Assembly: GCA_002404345.1 (NCBI GenBank)
Contig: DHJN01000035.1
Location: 6,790 to 13,862, forward strand
From: Actinobacteria bacterium UBA4719
GTDB lineage: Bacteria > Actinomycetota > Actinomycetes > Actinomycetales > Dermatophilaceae
Reading direction: 5' to 3'
Length of the DNA: 7,073 bases
The notes under the pieces were generated by a model. The model ran no database searches and was not told where the DNA came from. It saw nothing but the letters and a program-made list of their open reading frames with translations. The number at the start of each line of letters is the position of its first letter. Within the stretch, counting starts at the first letter, position 1. This document shows positions 1 through 5,712 of this stretch, one piece after another. The position numbers and the translations under genes are program-made.

Positions 1-425
1 TCGATCGCGGTCAGCGGGGTCACGGTGCGTATGCCCTCCCACCAGGTGACCTGCTCGGGGCGCAGGTGCTGGTGATGGATGACGTACCCCTCGCCGCCGG
101 CCTTGCGAATGCGGCGCCCGAGAGGAACGGTCACGTGGTACTTCGAAGGGTTGATGTCGCCTAGCTCGTACGCGGCTAGGGCGCTGTCATGCGACAGGGC
201 TGCCGCGGGGTCACGAGTCCACAGGACGGCGAGAGCTTCAAGGTCATGGCCGGTCGCTGGCACGGTCGGGAGCCGGTAAATGCCACGGACGGGCCGTTCG
301 ATGTGCCCACGCCACGCAGCCTGCTTCAGGGCGTCGTATGTCACGCCCGCTGCCTCGGCCTGTTCCACAGTCACGTACCCGTGCTGGTCAGCTGCGACCT
401 CCCAGAGTGCATCCCAACCAGCCAT
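1..425 (-). CDS. AbiEi-type antitoxin / transcriptional regulator (3' end outside window)
   Basis: The gene starts at ATG 425-423 and reads without a stop for 141 codons to the window edge, so its C-terminus is missing. The first 55 or so residues form a winged helix-turn-helix (HGYVTVEQAEAAGV, then YDALKQAAWRGHIERPVRG and the wing residues IYRLP). They are followed by the start of the conserved second domain (LEALAVLWTRDPAAALSHDSALAAYELGD in substance, then KYHVTVP). This layout is that of the type IV toxin-antitoxin antitoxin AbiEi, which represses its own promoter and counteracts the nucleotidyltransferase toxin AbiEii. A toxin gene, if present, would lie to the left, outside the window. 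Solitary AbiEi-domain proteins are common in actinobacteria, so a complete system cannot be assumed. No ribosome binding site precedes the ATG, which suggests leaderless translation. The family call is firm; the working partner is unknown. Confidence 0.85.
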   Translation of the reverse strand, partial: MAGWDALWEVAADQHGYVTVEQAEAAGVTYDALKQAAWRGHIERPVRGIYRLPTVPATGHDLEALAVLWTRDPAAALSHDSALAAYELGDINPSKYHVTVPLGRRIRKAGGEGYVIHHQHLRPEQVTWWEGIRTVTPLTAI

Positions 426-459
426 GTCAGAACAGTAACATAGCGTCACTGTTCTGACA
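425..459 (-). promoter_or_regulatory. Inverted-repeat operator and putative leaderless promoter of the AbiEi gene
   Basis: Two perfect 12-bp arms, TGTCAGAACAGT at 425-436 and ACTGTTCTGACA at 448-459, flank an 11-bp spacer. The left arm reaches the first base of the start codon. On the minus strand the spacer contains TATGTT (442-437), a good -10 box placed 11 bases before the ATG, so transcription would begin within a few bases of the start codon or at it. No clear -35 box is seen. AbiEi proteins are known to bind inverted repeats in their own promoter; here the repeat would cover the -10 and start site, so binding should block RNA polymerase. The repeat is directly visible; the promoter and autoregulation are inferred. 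Confidence 0.7.
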
Positions 460-564
460 GGAACTCTTGCTCGACATCGTCACGAAAGCTGACGAAATGA
501 TAGCGGCAAGATCGGGCTAAATTACTTTGACCGGAATTTCTCCTGTCACGCCCACGACCGCCCG

Positions 565-596
565 CTCAAGCCTGAGAACGTCCTCAACTGCTTGAG
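565..596. repeat. Compound inverted repeat (possible stem-loop)
   Basis: CTCAAGC at 565-571 pairs perfectly with GCTTGAG at 590-596. Inside it, TGAG at 573-576 can pair with CTCA at 583-586 around a 6-base loop, so the whole stretch can fold as a two-part hairpin. There is no T-run on either side, so it does not look like an intrinsic terminator. It may be a protein-binding site or have no function. Confidence 0.35.
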
Positions 597-726
597 ATGA
601 GTACGACTTGCCGAACTTGAACTGCCGTCGACACGATCCGGGTGAGGCACGGTCCTCGAGTCCGACGAGACCGTGATCAGCCAAACTCACCCCCATGACT
701 CACCAGGAACTCACGAGGACCACGCC

Positions 727-855
727 GTGGGTCAACCCGGGCAAGGGGAAGCAGCCTGGCTGGCTGGGGGCCTGGCTGTGGCTGTTGCCGGGATCGCCAT
801 TGCAGCGACCTTGGAATTGCGGCACCTAGGCGTCGACCCTGGAGGTGACCCGTGA
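727..855 (+). CDS. Possible small membrane protein (42 aa), unrecognised
   Basis: From GTG 727 this frame encodes a 42-residue peptide with one hydrophobic Ala/Gly/Val/Ile stretch of about 20 residues (AAWLAGGLAVAVAGIAIAAT), which could be a single membrane helix, followed by a charged tail. GAGGA at 715-719 lies a few bases upstream as a possible ribosome binding site. The same frame is open from GTG 673. An alternative overlapping frame (ATG 695 to 829, 44 aa, Trp- and Leu-rich) is equally open, so the coding frame is uncertain. No family is recognised. Confidence 0.25.
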   Translation: MGQPGQGEAAWLAGGLAVAVAGIAIAATLELRHLGVDPGGDP

Positions 856-956
856 GGAGTCCGTCAGCAGACGCTCCGCAGCATCTCCGTGGCCGTACCA
901 AGCAAGGCCAAGGTCCAGAACCACTCCGTTGGGCCGCCGATCTGGGATTCCTGTGA
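852..956 (+). CDS. Possible 34-aa ORF coupled to the preceding small ORF, unrecognised
   Basis: GTG 852 overlaps the TGA of the preceding small ORF (GTGA) and has a strong Shine-Dalgarno match, GGAGGT at 841-846, at a suitable distance. This is the usual actinobacterial arrangement for translational coupling. The product is only 34 residues, basic and Gln/Pro-rich, and resembles nothing I recognise. It may be a remnant. The initiation signal is the only support. Confidence 0.25.
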   Translation: MRSPSADAPQHLRGRTKQGQGPEPLRWAADLGFL

Positions 957-1165
957 CGGCCGTCCCGACACCCAGGGGCGGAGCTATGTCATCAACGCCT
1001 ACCAGTTCACCAGCGCCCGCTCCACCGCAACGGTTGTCGTGGGCGGTTGCCACCAACTGATCACCCCGGCACCTCGTTTCAATAGATTGCTTGCGCCGTG
1101 CCCTCGGCGTGCCCAAACTGCCGGCGACTCACGGCCAATCGCGGGCTCAAGCGGTTGTCCACGCC

Positions 1166-1181
1166 CCGCTCAATCGAGCGG
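1166..1181. repeat. Perfect 6-bp stem, 4-base loop hairpin near att
   Basis: CCGCTC at 1166-1171 and GAGCGG at 1176-1181 flank the loop AATC. It lies about 33 bases left of the partial tRNA-Gly core, so it could be part of the recombination site or mark the end of an element. No T-run follows. Confidence 0.3.
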
Positions 1182-1213
1182 TCCGCCGCGGTGGATTGCC
1201 CGTACCAAGTTGG

Positions 1214-1257
1214 TTCCCAAGCTGACAGTGCGGGTTCGATTCCCGTCACCCGCTCCA
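1214..1257 (+). other. Integrative-element attachment core: 3' half of a tRNA-Gly(CCC) gene
   Basis: This stretch reads as the 3' part of a tRNA: anticodon loop TTCCCAA (anticodon CCC at 1216-1218), the 3' anticodon strand GCTG, a variable region, a T arm with stem GCGGG/CCCGT around TTCGATT, then CACCCGC, discriminator T and encoded CCA at 1255-1257. The matching 5' half (which should start GCGGGTG and carry a D arm) is absent: the bases before 1214 do not form a D arm or the 5' strand of the acceptor or anticodon stem. It is therefore not a working tRNA gene. Tyrosine integrases often recombine at the anticodon loop of tRNA genes and leave such 3' halves as attL/attR or attP cores, and an integrase gene lies about 100 bp to the right pointing at it. 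The second copy is not in this window. Confidence 0.8.
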
Positions 1258-1340
1258 ACCGCGAAAAGCGTTGCAAAACAAGCGAATTGGGTCCAGTCCC
1301 CCAGATGGCGGCTGGCCCGTCGGCCTCAGAAAACACCGTT

Positions 1341-1359
1341 CGTGCAACCAACGTGCAAC
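1341..1359. repeat. Direct repeat with 11-bp period, possible integrase arm sites
   Basis: CGTGCAAC occurs at 1341-1348 and again at 1352-1359, exactly one helical turn apart. A related inverted copy, CGTTGCA, lies at 1269-1275. All are between the att core and the 3' end of the integrase gene, where arm-type binding sites of tyrosine integrases are usually found. The second copy overlaps the integrase stop codon. The assignment rests on position and phasing only. Confidence 0.4.
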
Positions 1360-2003
1360 TAGCGGGTGCTCTCAAAACCGCGGCGGTTGCCCTCGTCGGG
1401 GCTCCGAGTGGCCTTTGTGGCGGCCTCCCGAAGTGCGCGCATGCCCGCATCGAGCGCATCCGCGATGACGTGATCTGCCTCCCGGGTCGCGTGCTGGTAG
1501 ATGATTGCCGCGTTCATGCTGTCGTGACCCATCCTCGCCATGAGGTCACGCGTGCTCACCCCGGTTGCCGCCGCGAGGGTGTTCCCCGTGTGCCGCAGAT
1601 CGTGAAAGTGAAGTCCCGGCGCACCGATGGCCTCGACAGCCTCAAGCCAGCCCACCAGCGGGTTGAAGTTGCTGCGCCGGATCGGAGCGCCCTTGGGTCC
1701 CGTGAAGACCAAGGCGGTCGGCTCCGGCGAGACGAAGTCAGCCAGGTGATCGGCCAGCTGTGCGACGAGTGCGCCTGGCAACGCGACTGTCCGCAGGCCC
1801 GCGCGGGACTTCGGCGGGCCGAGCACCATCCCCTGACCGCGCACCTCGGTGAAGGCTTGGCGGACACTGACGGTGCCGCGTGCCAGATCGATGTCAATAC
1901 GGCGGAGAGCGGTGACCTCGCCGTACCGAAGCCTCGCGAAGGTGGTGACCATGACGAGCATCCGCTGACGTATGGGCATCAGATCGGCCAAGTCCTTGCC
2001 GAA
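1359..2003 (-). pseudogene. Tyrosine-recombinase integrase, N-terminally truncated
   Basis: The frame encodes the C-terminal catalytic domain of a phage or ICE-type tyrosine integrase. In order it shows the first catalytic Arg in ARLRYGEVTALRR, the beta-hairpin Lys in GPPKSRAGLRTVALP, the HxxR box in HDLRHTG, the second His in MGHDSM, and the nucleophile Tyr in IIYQHAT, so the catalytic set is complete. The core-binding and arm-binding domains (about 150-180 residues in the family) are missing: recognisable integrase sequence begins near FGKDLADLMP. Upstream of that the frame runs into antisense of the hydrolase fragment. The 3' end points at the partial tRNA-Gly core, the usual place for an integrase. 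Without DNA-binding domains it is unlikely to recombine DNA. The stop is TAG at 1361-1359. Confidence 0.85.
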
Positions 2004-2004
2004 G

Positions 2005-2235
2005 CCAGGCCGTACCGTCGCCGACACCGCTGCCGATGTCCGCGCGATCTGCGCCGAGCTGGGCATCGAACGGCTGGTGACGTGGGGCCACTCGGGCGGC
2101 GGCCCGCACGCGCTGGCGTGCGCCGCCCTGCTCCCGGATCTGGTGACGGCCGCCGCCGCGCTTGCTTCGCCGGCCCCGTACGACGTCGACGGCCTTGACT
2201 ACTTCGCCGGCATGGACCAGGACAATGTCGATGAC
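2005..2235 (+). pseudogene. Alpha/beta-hydrolase internal fragment
   Basis: About 77 residues match the middle of a small alpha/beta hydrolase of the type common in actinobacteria. They start at PGRTVADTAADVRAICAELG, continue into the nucleophile elbow GHSGGGPHALACAALLPD (nucleophile Ser in G-H-S-G-G) and end near ASPAPYDVDGLDYFAGMDQDN. The N-terminal strands with the oxyanion-hole HG motif, and the C-terminal part with the acid and catalytic His, are missing. The left edge coincides with the break in the integrase at about 2004 and the right edge with the start of EAL homology after 2236. It cannot make an active enzyme. Confidence 0.8.
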
Positions 2236-3151
2236 ACCCGCGGCTGTTCCTCACCGACAAAGACGGCACTACCAGCCGGTCGTCTTGATCGACACAGGGG
2301 AGATTGTCGGGTCGGAGGCACTGATCCGGTGGCGGCATCCCACCCGTGGTCTGGTCATGCCGGCAGAGTTCATCAGGATGGCTGAGGAAACAGGCCAGAT
2401 CGTCGAGCTGGGACGGTGGGTACTCGATCGTGCCTGCACGCAATGGCGCGCGTGGGCTGATCAGGGACATGCCAGCCACCGGTTGTCGGTAAACGTTTCC
2501 GCACGCCAACTGCAGGAAGCCGGTTTTGCCGACGAGGTCCGTTCGGTCCTGCTGCGCCACGACATGACGCCTGCTGCGCTTGTCCTTGAACTGACCGAAA
2601 GTATCTTCGCGCTCGATAGGCCAAAGATTCTGGACCAGCTGACCGCAATTCGGGACCTGGGTGTTCGGCTTGCAGTCGACGACTTCGGCACGGGTTACTC
2701 CAGCCTGTCCTACCTGCAGCAGTTCCCGATCGACGAGGTCAAGGTCGACAAGTCGTTCGTCGACGGCCTGGGATCGGGCAACGCCGACGACGGGGCCCTA
2801 GCGAACGCCATCGTGTCAATGGCTCATTCGCTTCGGCTCGAGGTGGTGGCCGAAGGCATTGAAAGGGTTGCTCAGCGGGACGAGCTGTGGTCCATGGGTT
2901 GCGGGCTCGGGCAGGGATATCTGTATTCCCGGCCGGTGCCACCCGAAGAACTGCTCCGTCTGCTCACCCTGGCTAAGCCGCTGGGTAACCCGTCAACAAC
3001 GGGTAACCCGTCAACAACCTCCGGCGGCGCAAGAGTCTCCCGACTGCAAACACCAGCGCCAATCGTCCGCCTGCATCAGGCGTCGGTTGACGCCAGCACT
3101 CATCCCAAGTCCGCAACGCCACCCCGCGCCGCAGACTCAACCTCCAAATAG
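2231..3151 (+). CDS. EAL-domain cyclic-di-GMP phosphodiesterase, 5'-truncated
   Basis: EAL homology starts abruptly at HYQPVV (codon at 2267) and covers nearly the whole domain. The expected catalytic and metal-binding residues are present: Glu of SEALIRW, Asn of SVNVSARQL, Glu of ELTES, the Asp pair of VDDFGTGYSSL, Lys of VKVDKSFV, Glu of VAEGIE and Gln of GLGQGYLYSRP. Such domains hydrolyse c-di-GMP to pGpG. In the family this domain usually follows PAS/GAF/GGDEF or membrane parts; none is present, and the preceding DNA belongs to a hydrolase fragment. The frame stays open to TAG 3151. Translation could start at ATG 2231 (AGGAC at 2219-2223 upstream) or ATG 2225, giving about 306 residues, but this start is accidental if the gene is a remnant. 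A Pro/Ser/Thr-rich tail of about 60 residues follows the domain. Activity is possible but unproven. Confidence 0.75.
   Translation: MTPAAVPHRQRRHYQPVVLIDTGEIVGSEALIRWRHPTRGLVMPAEFIRMAEETGQIVELGRWVLDRACTQWRAWADQGHASHRLSVNVSARQLQEAGFADEVRSVLLRHDMTPAALVLELTESIFALDRPKILDQLTAIRDLGVRLAVDDFGTGYSSLSYLQQFPIDEVKVDKSFVDGLGSGNADDGALANAIVSMAHSLRLEVVAEGIERVAQRDELWSMGCGLGQGYLYSRPVPPEELLRLLTLAKPLGNPSTTGNPSTTSGGARVSRLQTPAPIVRLHQASVDASTHPKSATPPRAADSTSK
2983..3018. repeat. Tandem duplication of an 18-bp unit
   Basis: GGGTAACCCGTCAACAAC occurs twice back to back with no mismatch. It lies in frame in the tail of the EAL ORF and encodes GNPSTT twice. Each unit contains a near-palindrome GGGTAACCC. It may be a recent slippage event or a paired binding site upstream of the downstream operon. 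Confidence 0.9.
3079..3094. repeat. Perfect 6-bp stem hairpin upstream of the synthase gene
   Basis: GGCGTC at 3079-3084 and GACGCC at 3089-3094 flank the loop GGTT. It lies in the 3' end of the EAL ORF, 70 bases before the synthase start. It has no T-run, so it is not a standard terminator; a regulatory role is possible but unsupported. Confidence 0.35.
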
Positions 3152-3164
3152 GCAGGTCACGGCT

Positions 3165-4427
3165 TTGTCGATTTCCAATCCCGCCTTCCGACCGGTCCAA
3201 GACGCCCGGTGGGCCGACCTCCAGCGACTACAGACCTCATCTCCTATGTACGACGCGGTGATCGAGGAAGTGAAAGGCAGGCGGATCAGGATCGGAGACC
3301 ATTGGCTGGCCGACTTCGCCTCGTGCAACTACCTGGGCTTCGACCTCGAGCCAGAGATCATCGACTCTGTCGATGCCAGCATCAGGAAATGGGGAACGCA
3401 CCCGAGCTGGTCACGGCTGCTGGGCAATCCCCGCATGTACATCGACATCGAGGAACGTCTCACTGAGCTTCTCGGCGCCGACGACACTCTCGTGCTACCG
3501 ACGATCACCCACATTCACATGTCGGTCATTCCTGCTATCGCGGGCCGGGGAGACATCTTCCTCGACGGGCAAGCGCACCGAACCATCTATGACGGATGCA
3601 TGGTCGCCAGAGGGCACGGCGCCACGCTCCGTCGGTACCCGACGGGCGATGTCGAGGCTCTCGATGCGATGCTCCGGGCCGCACCGAAGGGCAACACCAA
3701 GCTGATCTGCACGGACGGCGTCAACAGCATGACCGGTAACCCCCCCGACCTGGTGGCACTTGCCGCAGTCGCCCGCAACCACGGCGCGCTGCTGTACGTC
3801 GATGACGCGCACGGATTCGGTGTCATCGGTGAGCGCACCGAGGCCGAGACCAGCCCCTACGGAAGCAGGGGAAACTCCCTAGTCAGACATGTCGGTGAGA
3901 CCTACGACGACATTATCCTCGTCGGCGGTTTCTCCAAGTCCTACTCCTCACTGCTGGCCTTCATCGCCCTGCCGACCTGGCTGAAGGACCACCTCAAGGT
4001 CGCGGCGGCTCCCTACCTGTATTCCGGACCGTCGCCGATTGCATCCTTGGCGACGGTTCTCGCCGGTTTTGACGTCAACGACAGCCGCGGTGATGACATC
4101 AGGGCGTCGCTGTATCGAAAGGCCGCGAAGGTCCTGGAGACAACCTCTGAGCTGGGCCTGTCCACACCCAACACCTCAGGACTACCGATTATCGAAGTGC
4201 CACTGCGCAACGCCGACGACATCGATGCAGTCGGACGCTTCCTGTACGAAGAGGGAATCTACGTCACCCTTGCGGCCTACCCGCTGGTGCCACGGGCCGA
4301 GGTCGGCTTCCGGGTCCAGATCACGGCAGCCAACGGCGACGACGAGATCGACGAGCTGTGCGGAACGCTGCACCGGCTTTGCGATCGGTTCCCGCTTCAG
4401 CGAATGCTCCAGCAAAGCCTTGCCTGA
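3165..4427 (+). CDS. PLP-dependent alpha-oxoamine synthase family enzyme (BioF/KBL-like)
   Basis: The 420-residue product is a fold-type I PLP enzyme of the family that condenses an amino acid with an acyl-CoA and releases CO2 (AONS, KBL, ALAS, SPT, CqsA). Visible markers are FASCNYLGF near the N-terminus, His138 in GQAHRTIYDG (ring-stacking His), TDGVNSMTG (about 186), Asp213 and His216 in VDDAHGFGVIG, and Lys258 in GGFSKSYSS as the Schiff-base lysine. Between His216 and Lys258 there are 42 residues against 29 in E. coli BioF, so an insertion of about 13 residues sits before the lysine. TTG 3165 is preferred because GGCAGG at 3151-3156 precedes it and residues 8-27 look conserved; ATG 3246 is the alternative (393 residues). 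It starts 13 bp after the EAL stop and overlaps the MFS gene. No biotin or threonine genes are nearby, so biotin synthesis is unlikely; a secreted aminoketone-like product is inferred. Substrates are unknown. Confidence 0.85.
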   Translation: MSISNPAFRPVQDARWADLQRLQTSSPMYDAVIEEVKGRRIRIGDHWLADFASCNYLGFDLEPEIIDSVDASIRKWGTHPSWSRLLGNPRMYIDIEERLTELLGADDTLVLPTITHIHMSVIPAIAGRGDIFLDGQAHRTIYDGCMVARGHGATLRRYPTGDVEALDAMLRAAPKGNTKLICTDGVNSMTGNPPDLVALAAVARNHGALLYVDDAHGFGVIGERTEAETSPYGSRGNSLVRHVGETYDDIILVGGFSKSYSSLLAFIALPTWLKDHLKVAAAPYLYSGPSPIASLATVLAGFDVNDSRGDDIRASLYRKAAKVLETTSELGLSTPNTSGLPIIEVPLRNADDIDAVGRFLYEEGIYVTLAAYPLVPRAEVGFRVQITAANGDDEIDELCGTLHRLCDRFPLQRMLQQSLA

Positions 4428-5712
4428 CCTGCCGGTACGCACCACATCGCTACTGGCGCCACTGCGTCACCGGGACTTCCGGTTACTGTGGATCGGCGCC
4501 TGTGCGTCACTTGCGGGTGACGGCGTCTTCCTCATCGCATTGGCCTGGCAGGCCTACACCCTGTCGCACACACCCACGGCCTTGGCCATACTCGGAGTCT
4601 GCGCCACTGTGCCACAGCTTCTGGCGCTTCTGGGTAGCGGCATCCTCAGCGATCGGGTCGAGCGGCGGCGGATTCTGCTAGGTGCTGACCTCATACGCTT
4701 TGTGGCGGTGCTCATCGTGGCAGTCCTGGTCATGTCCGGCCAGACACGCATGTGGCAGCTGGCGGTGCTGAGCGTCGTCTACGGGCTTGGAGCCGGAGTC
4801 GCCGCCCCGGCATTCGATGCCATTATCCCAGACCTCGTCCCTGATCAGGATCTGCAGCAGGCCAACGCTCTGGACCAGTTCCTGAGACCGGCAATGCTTC
4901 GCCTTGGCGGTCCAGCGTTGGGAGGTGTGCTGATAGCCGTTGACGGTGCCGGAACCGCATTTCTCTTTGACGCCTTGACCTTCCTTGTCTCAGCTCTGTG
5001 CGTGTGGCAGATGAGAGCCCGCCCGCGAGCCGTCGATCCTTCCGATTCCGGCGAAGACCCATCGCTGTTGGCTGACGCCTTGGCAGGCGTGCGCTTCGTC
5101 AAGAGTCGAACCTGGCTGTGGGGAACCCTTGTCTCGGCAACGGTGGCGTACCTGCTGTTCATGGGTCCCACCGAGGTCCTGCTGCCATACCTGGTCAAAG
5201 AGGTGCTGCACGGCACGGCCAGCGATCTCGGCGTCATCCTCGGCGCTGGCGGTGTCGGTGCCGTCGCGGCGGCGTTGATCGTCGGCCACCTGGGTCTGCC
5301 GCGCCGACAACTGACCTTCATGTATCTCTGCTGGACCCTGTCCGCCCTGGCGGTGGCCGGTTACGGGGTGGCCACCGCAGGATGGCAGCTCATGATCATC
5401 TGCCTGGTCCTCAACGGTCTGGAGGCCGCTGGGACAGTTGCCTGGGCCACTACCAAGCAGCTCCTCGTACCCGCCGAGATGCTCGGACGGGTATCAAGCC
5501 TGGACTGGTTTATCTCCATCGCCGGACTGCCGGTGTCCTACGCGCTAACCGCGCCGGTTGCCGCTCTGATCGGCGCTCGAGCCACATTTATCGTGGCTAG
5601 CGTCCTTTCTGCGGGTGCGACTTTCGCTGCGTTGTTCCTGCCCCACATGCGCGACGCCGACGGGGCACTCACGGCGCCACGACAGCCCGCGCTGCAGAAG
5701 TTGGCAGAGTGA
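4420..5712 (+). CDS. MFS exporter (MFS_3 / EntS-like)
   Basis: The 430-residue product has about 12 hydrophobic segments and the marks of the MFS_3 drug/siderophore exporter group. These are LRHRDFRLLWIGACASLAGD (residues about 15-34) leading into helix 1 and GDGVFLIALAW, a motif A-like loop LSDRVERRRILLGAD at about 76-90, and a long central loop (PSDSGEDPSLLADALAGVRFVK) between the two six-helix halves. Such proteins expel small molecules with the proton gradient across the inner membrane. The start is TTG 4420, which overlaps the synthase stop by 8 bp; no better start exists nearby and no clear ribosome binding site is visible, so translational coupling is likely. Position directly after a biosynthetic enzyme suggests it exports that product or protects against it (inference). 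Confidence 0.88.
   Translation: MPDLPVRTTSLLAPLRHRDFRLLWIGACASLAGDGVFLIALAWQAYTLSHTPTALAILGVCATVPQLLALLGSGILSDRVERRRILLGADLIRFVAVLIVAVLVMSGQTRMWQLAVLSVVYGLGAGVAAPAFDAIIPDLVPDQDLQQANALDQFLRPAMLRLGGPALGGVLIAVDGAGTAFLFDALTFLVSALCVWQMRARPRAVDPSDSGEDPSLLADALAGVRFVKSRTWLWGTLVSATVAYLLFMGPTEVLLPYLVKEVLHGTASDLGVILGAGGVGAVAAALIVGHLGLPRRQLTFMYLCWTLSALAVAGYGVATAGWQLMIICLVLNGLEAAGTVAWATTKQLLVPAEMLGRVSSLDWFISIAGLPVSYALTAPVAALIGARATFIVASVLSAGATFAALFLPHMRDADGALTAPRQPALQKLAE

Larger units (their letters stand above)
460..1213. other. Gene-poor stretch between the AbiEi gene and the att core
   Basis: No recognisable gene was found on either strand. The first 80 bases are comparatively AT-rich (around 515-540), like an intergenic region. 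From about 670 onward several frames are open at once on both strands, as expected in GC-rich DNA, and none matches a family I know. A frame at about 880-1080 (plus strand) has a high share of G or C at third positions, so a decayed or unknown coding segment is possible there. Two hairpins and one weak pair of small ORFs are listed separately. Confidence 0.5.

Noticed and set aside
1185..1257. A complete tRNA-Gly gene.
   Set aside because: Bases before 1214 give no D arm and no partner for the acceptor strand CACCCGC, so only the 3' half is present.
1079..1459. A 126-codon minus-strand frame containing VTGIEPALSAWE.
   Set aside because: This peptide is the well-known false translation of a tRNA 3' end; the frame runs through the partial tRNA-Gly core and antisense of other sequence.
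1098..2198. A 366-codon plus-strand open frame.
   Set aside because: It lies mainly antisense to the integrase, crosses the att core, and has no family resemblance; long antisense frames are expected in GC-rich DNA.
2236..2275. A short third-frame peptide RLFLTDKDGTT as a further gene fragment in the mosaic.
   Set aside because: Too short to assign and it overlaps the start of the EAL frame.
3165..4427. Annotation as biotin gene bioF.
   Set aside because: The lysine motif and the insertion before it differ from BioF, and no other biotin gene is nearby; only the wider family can be supported.
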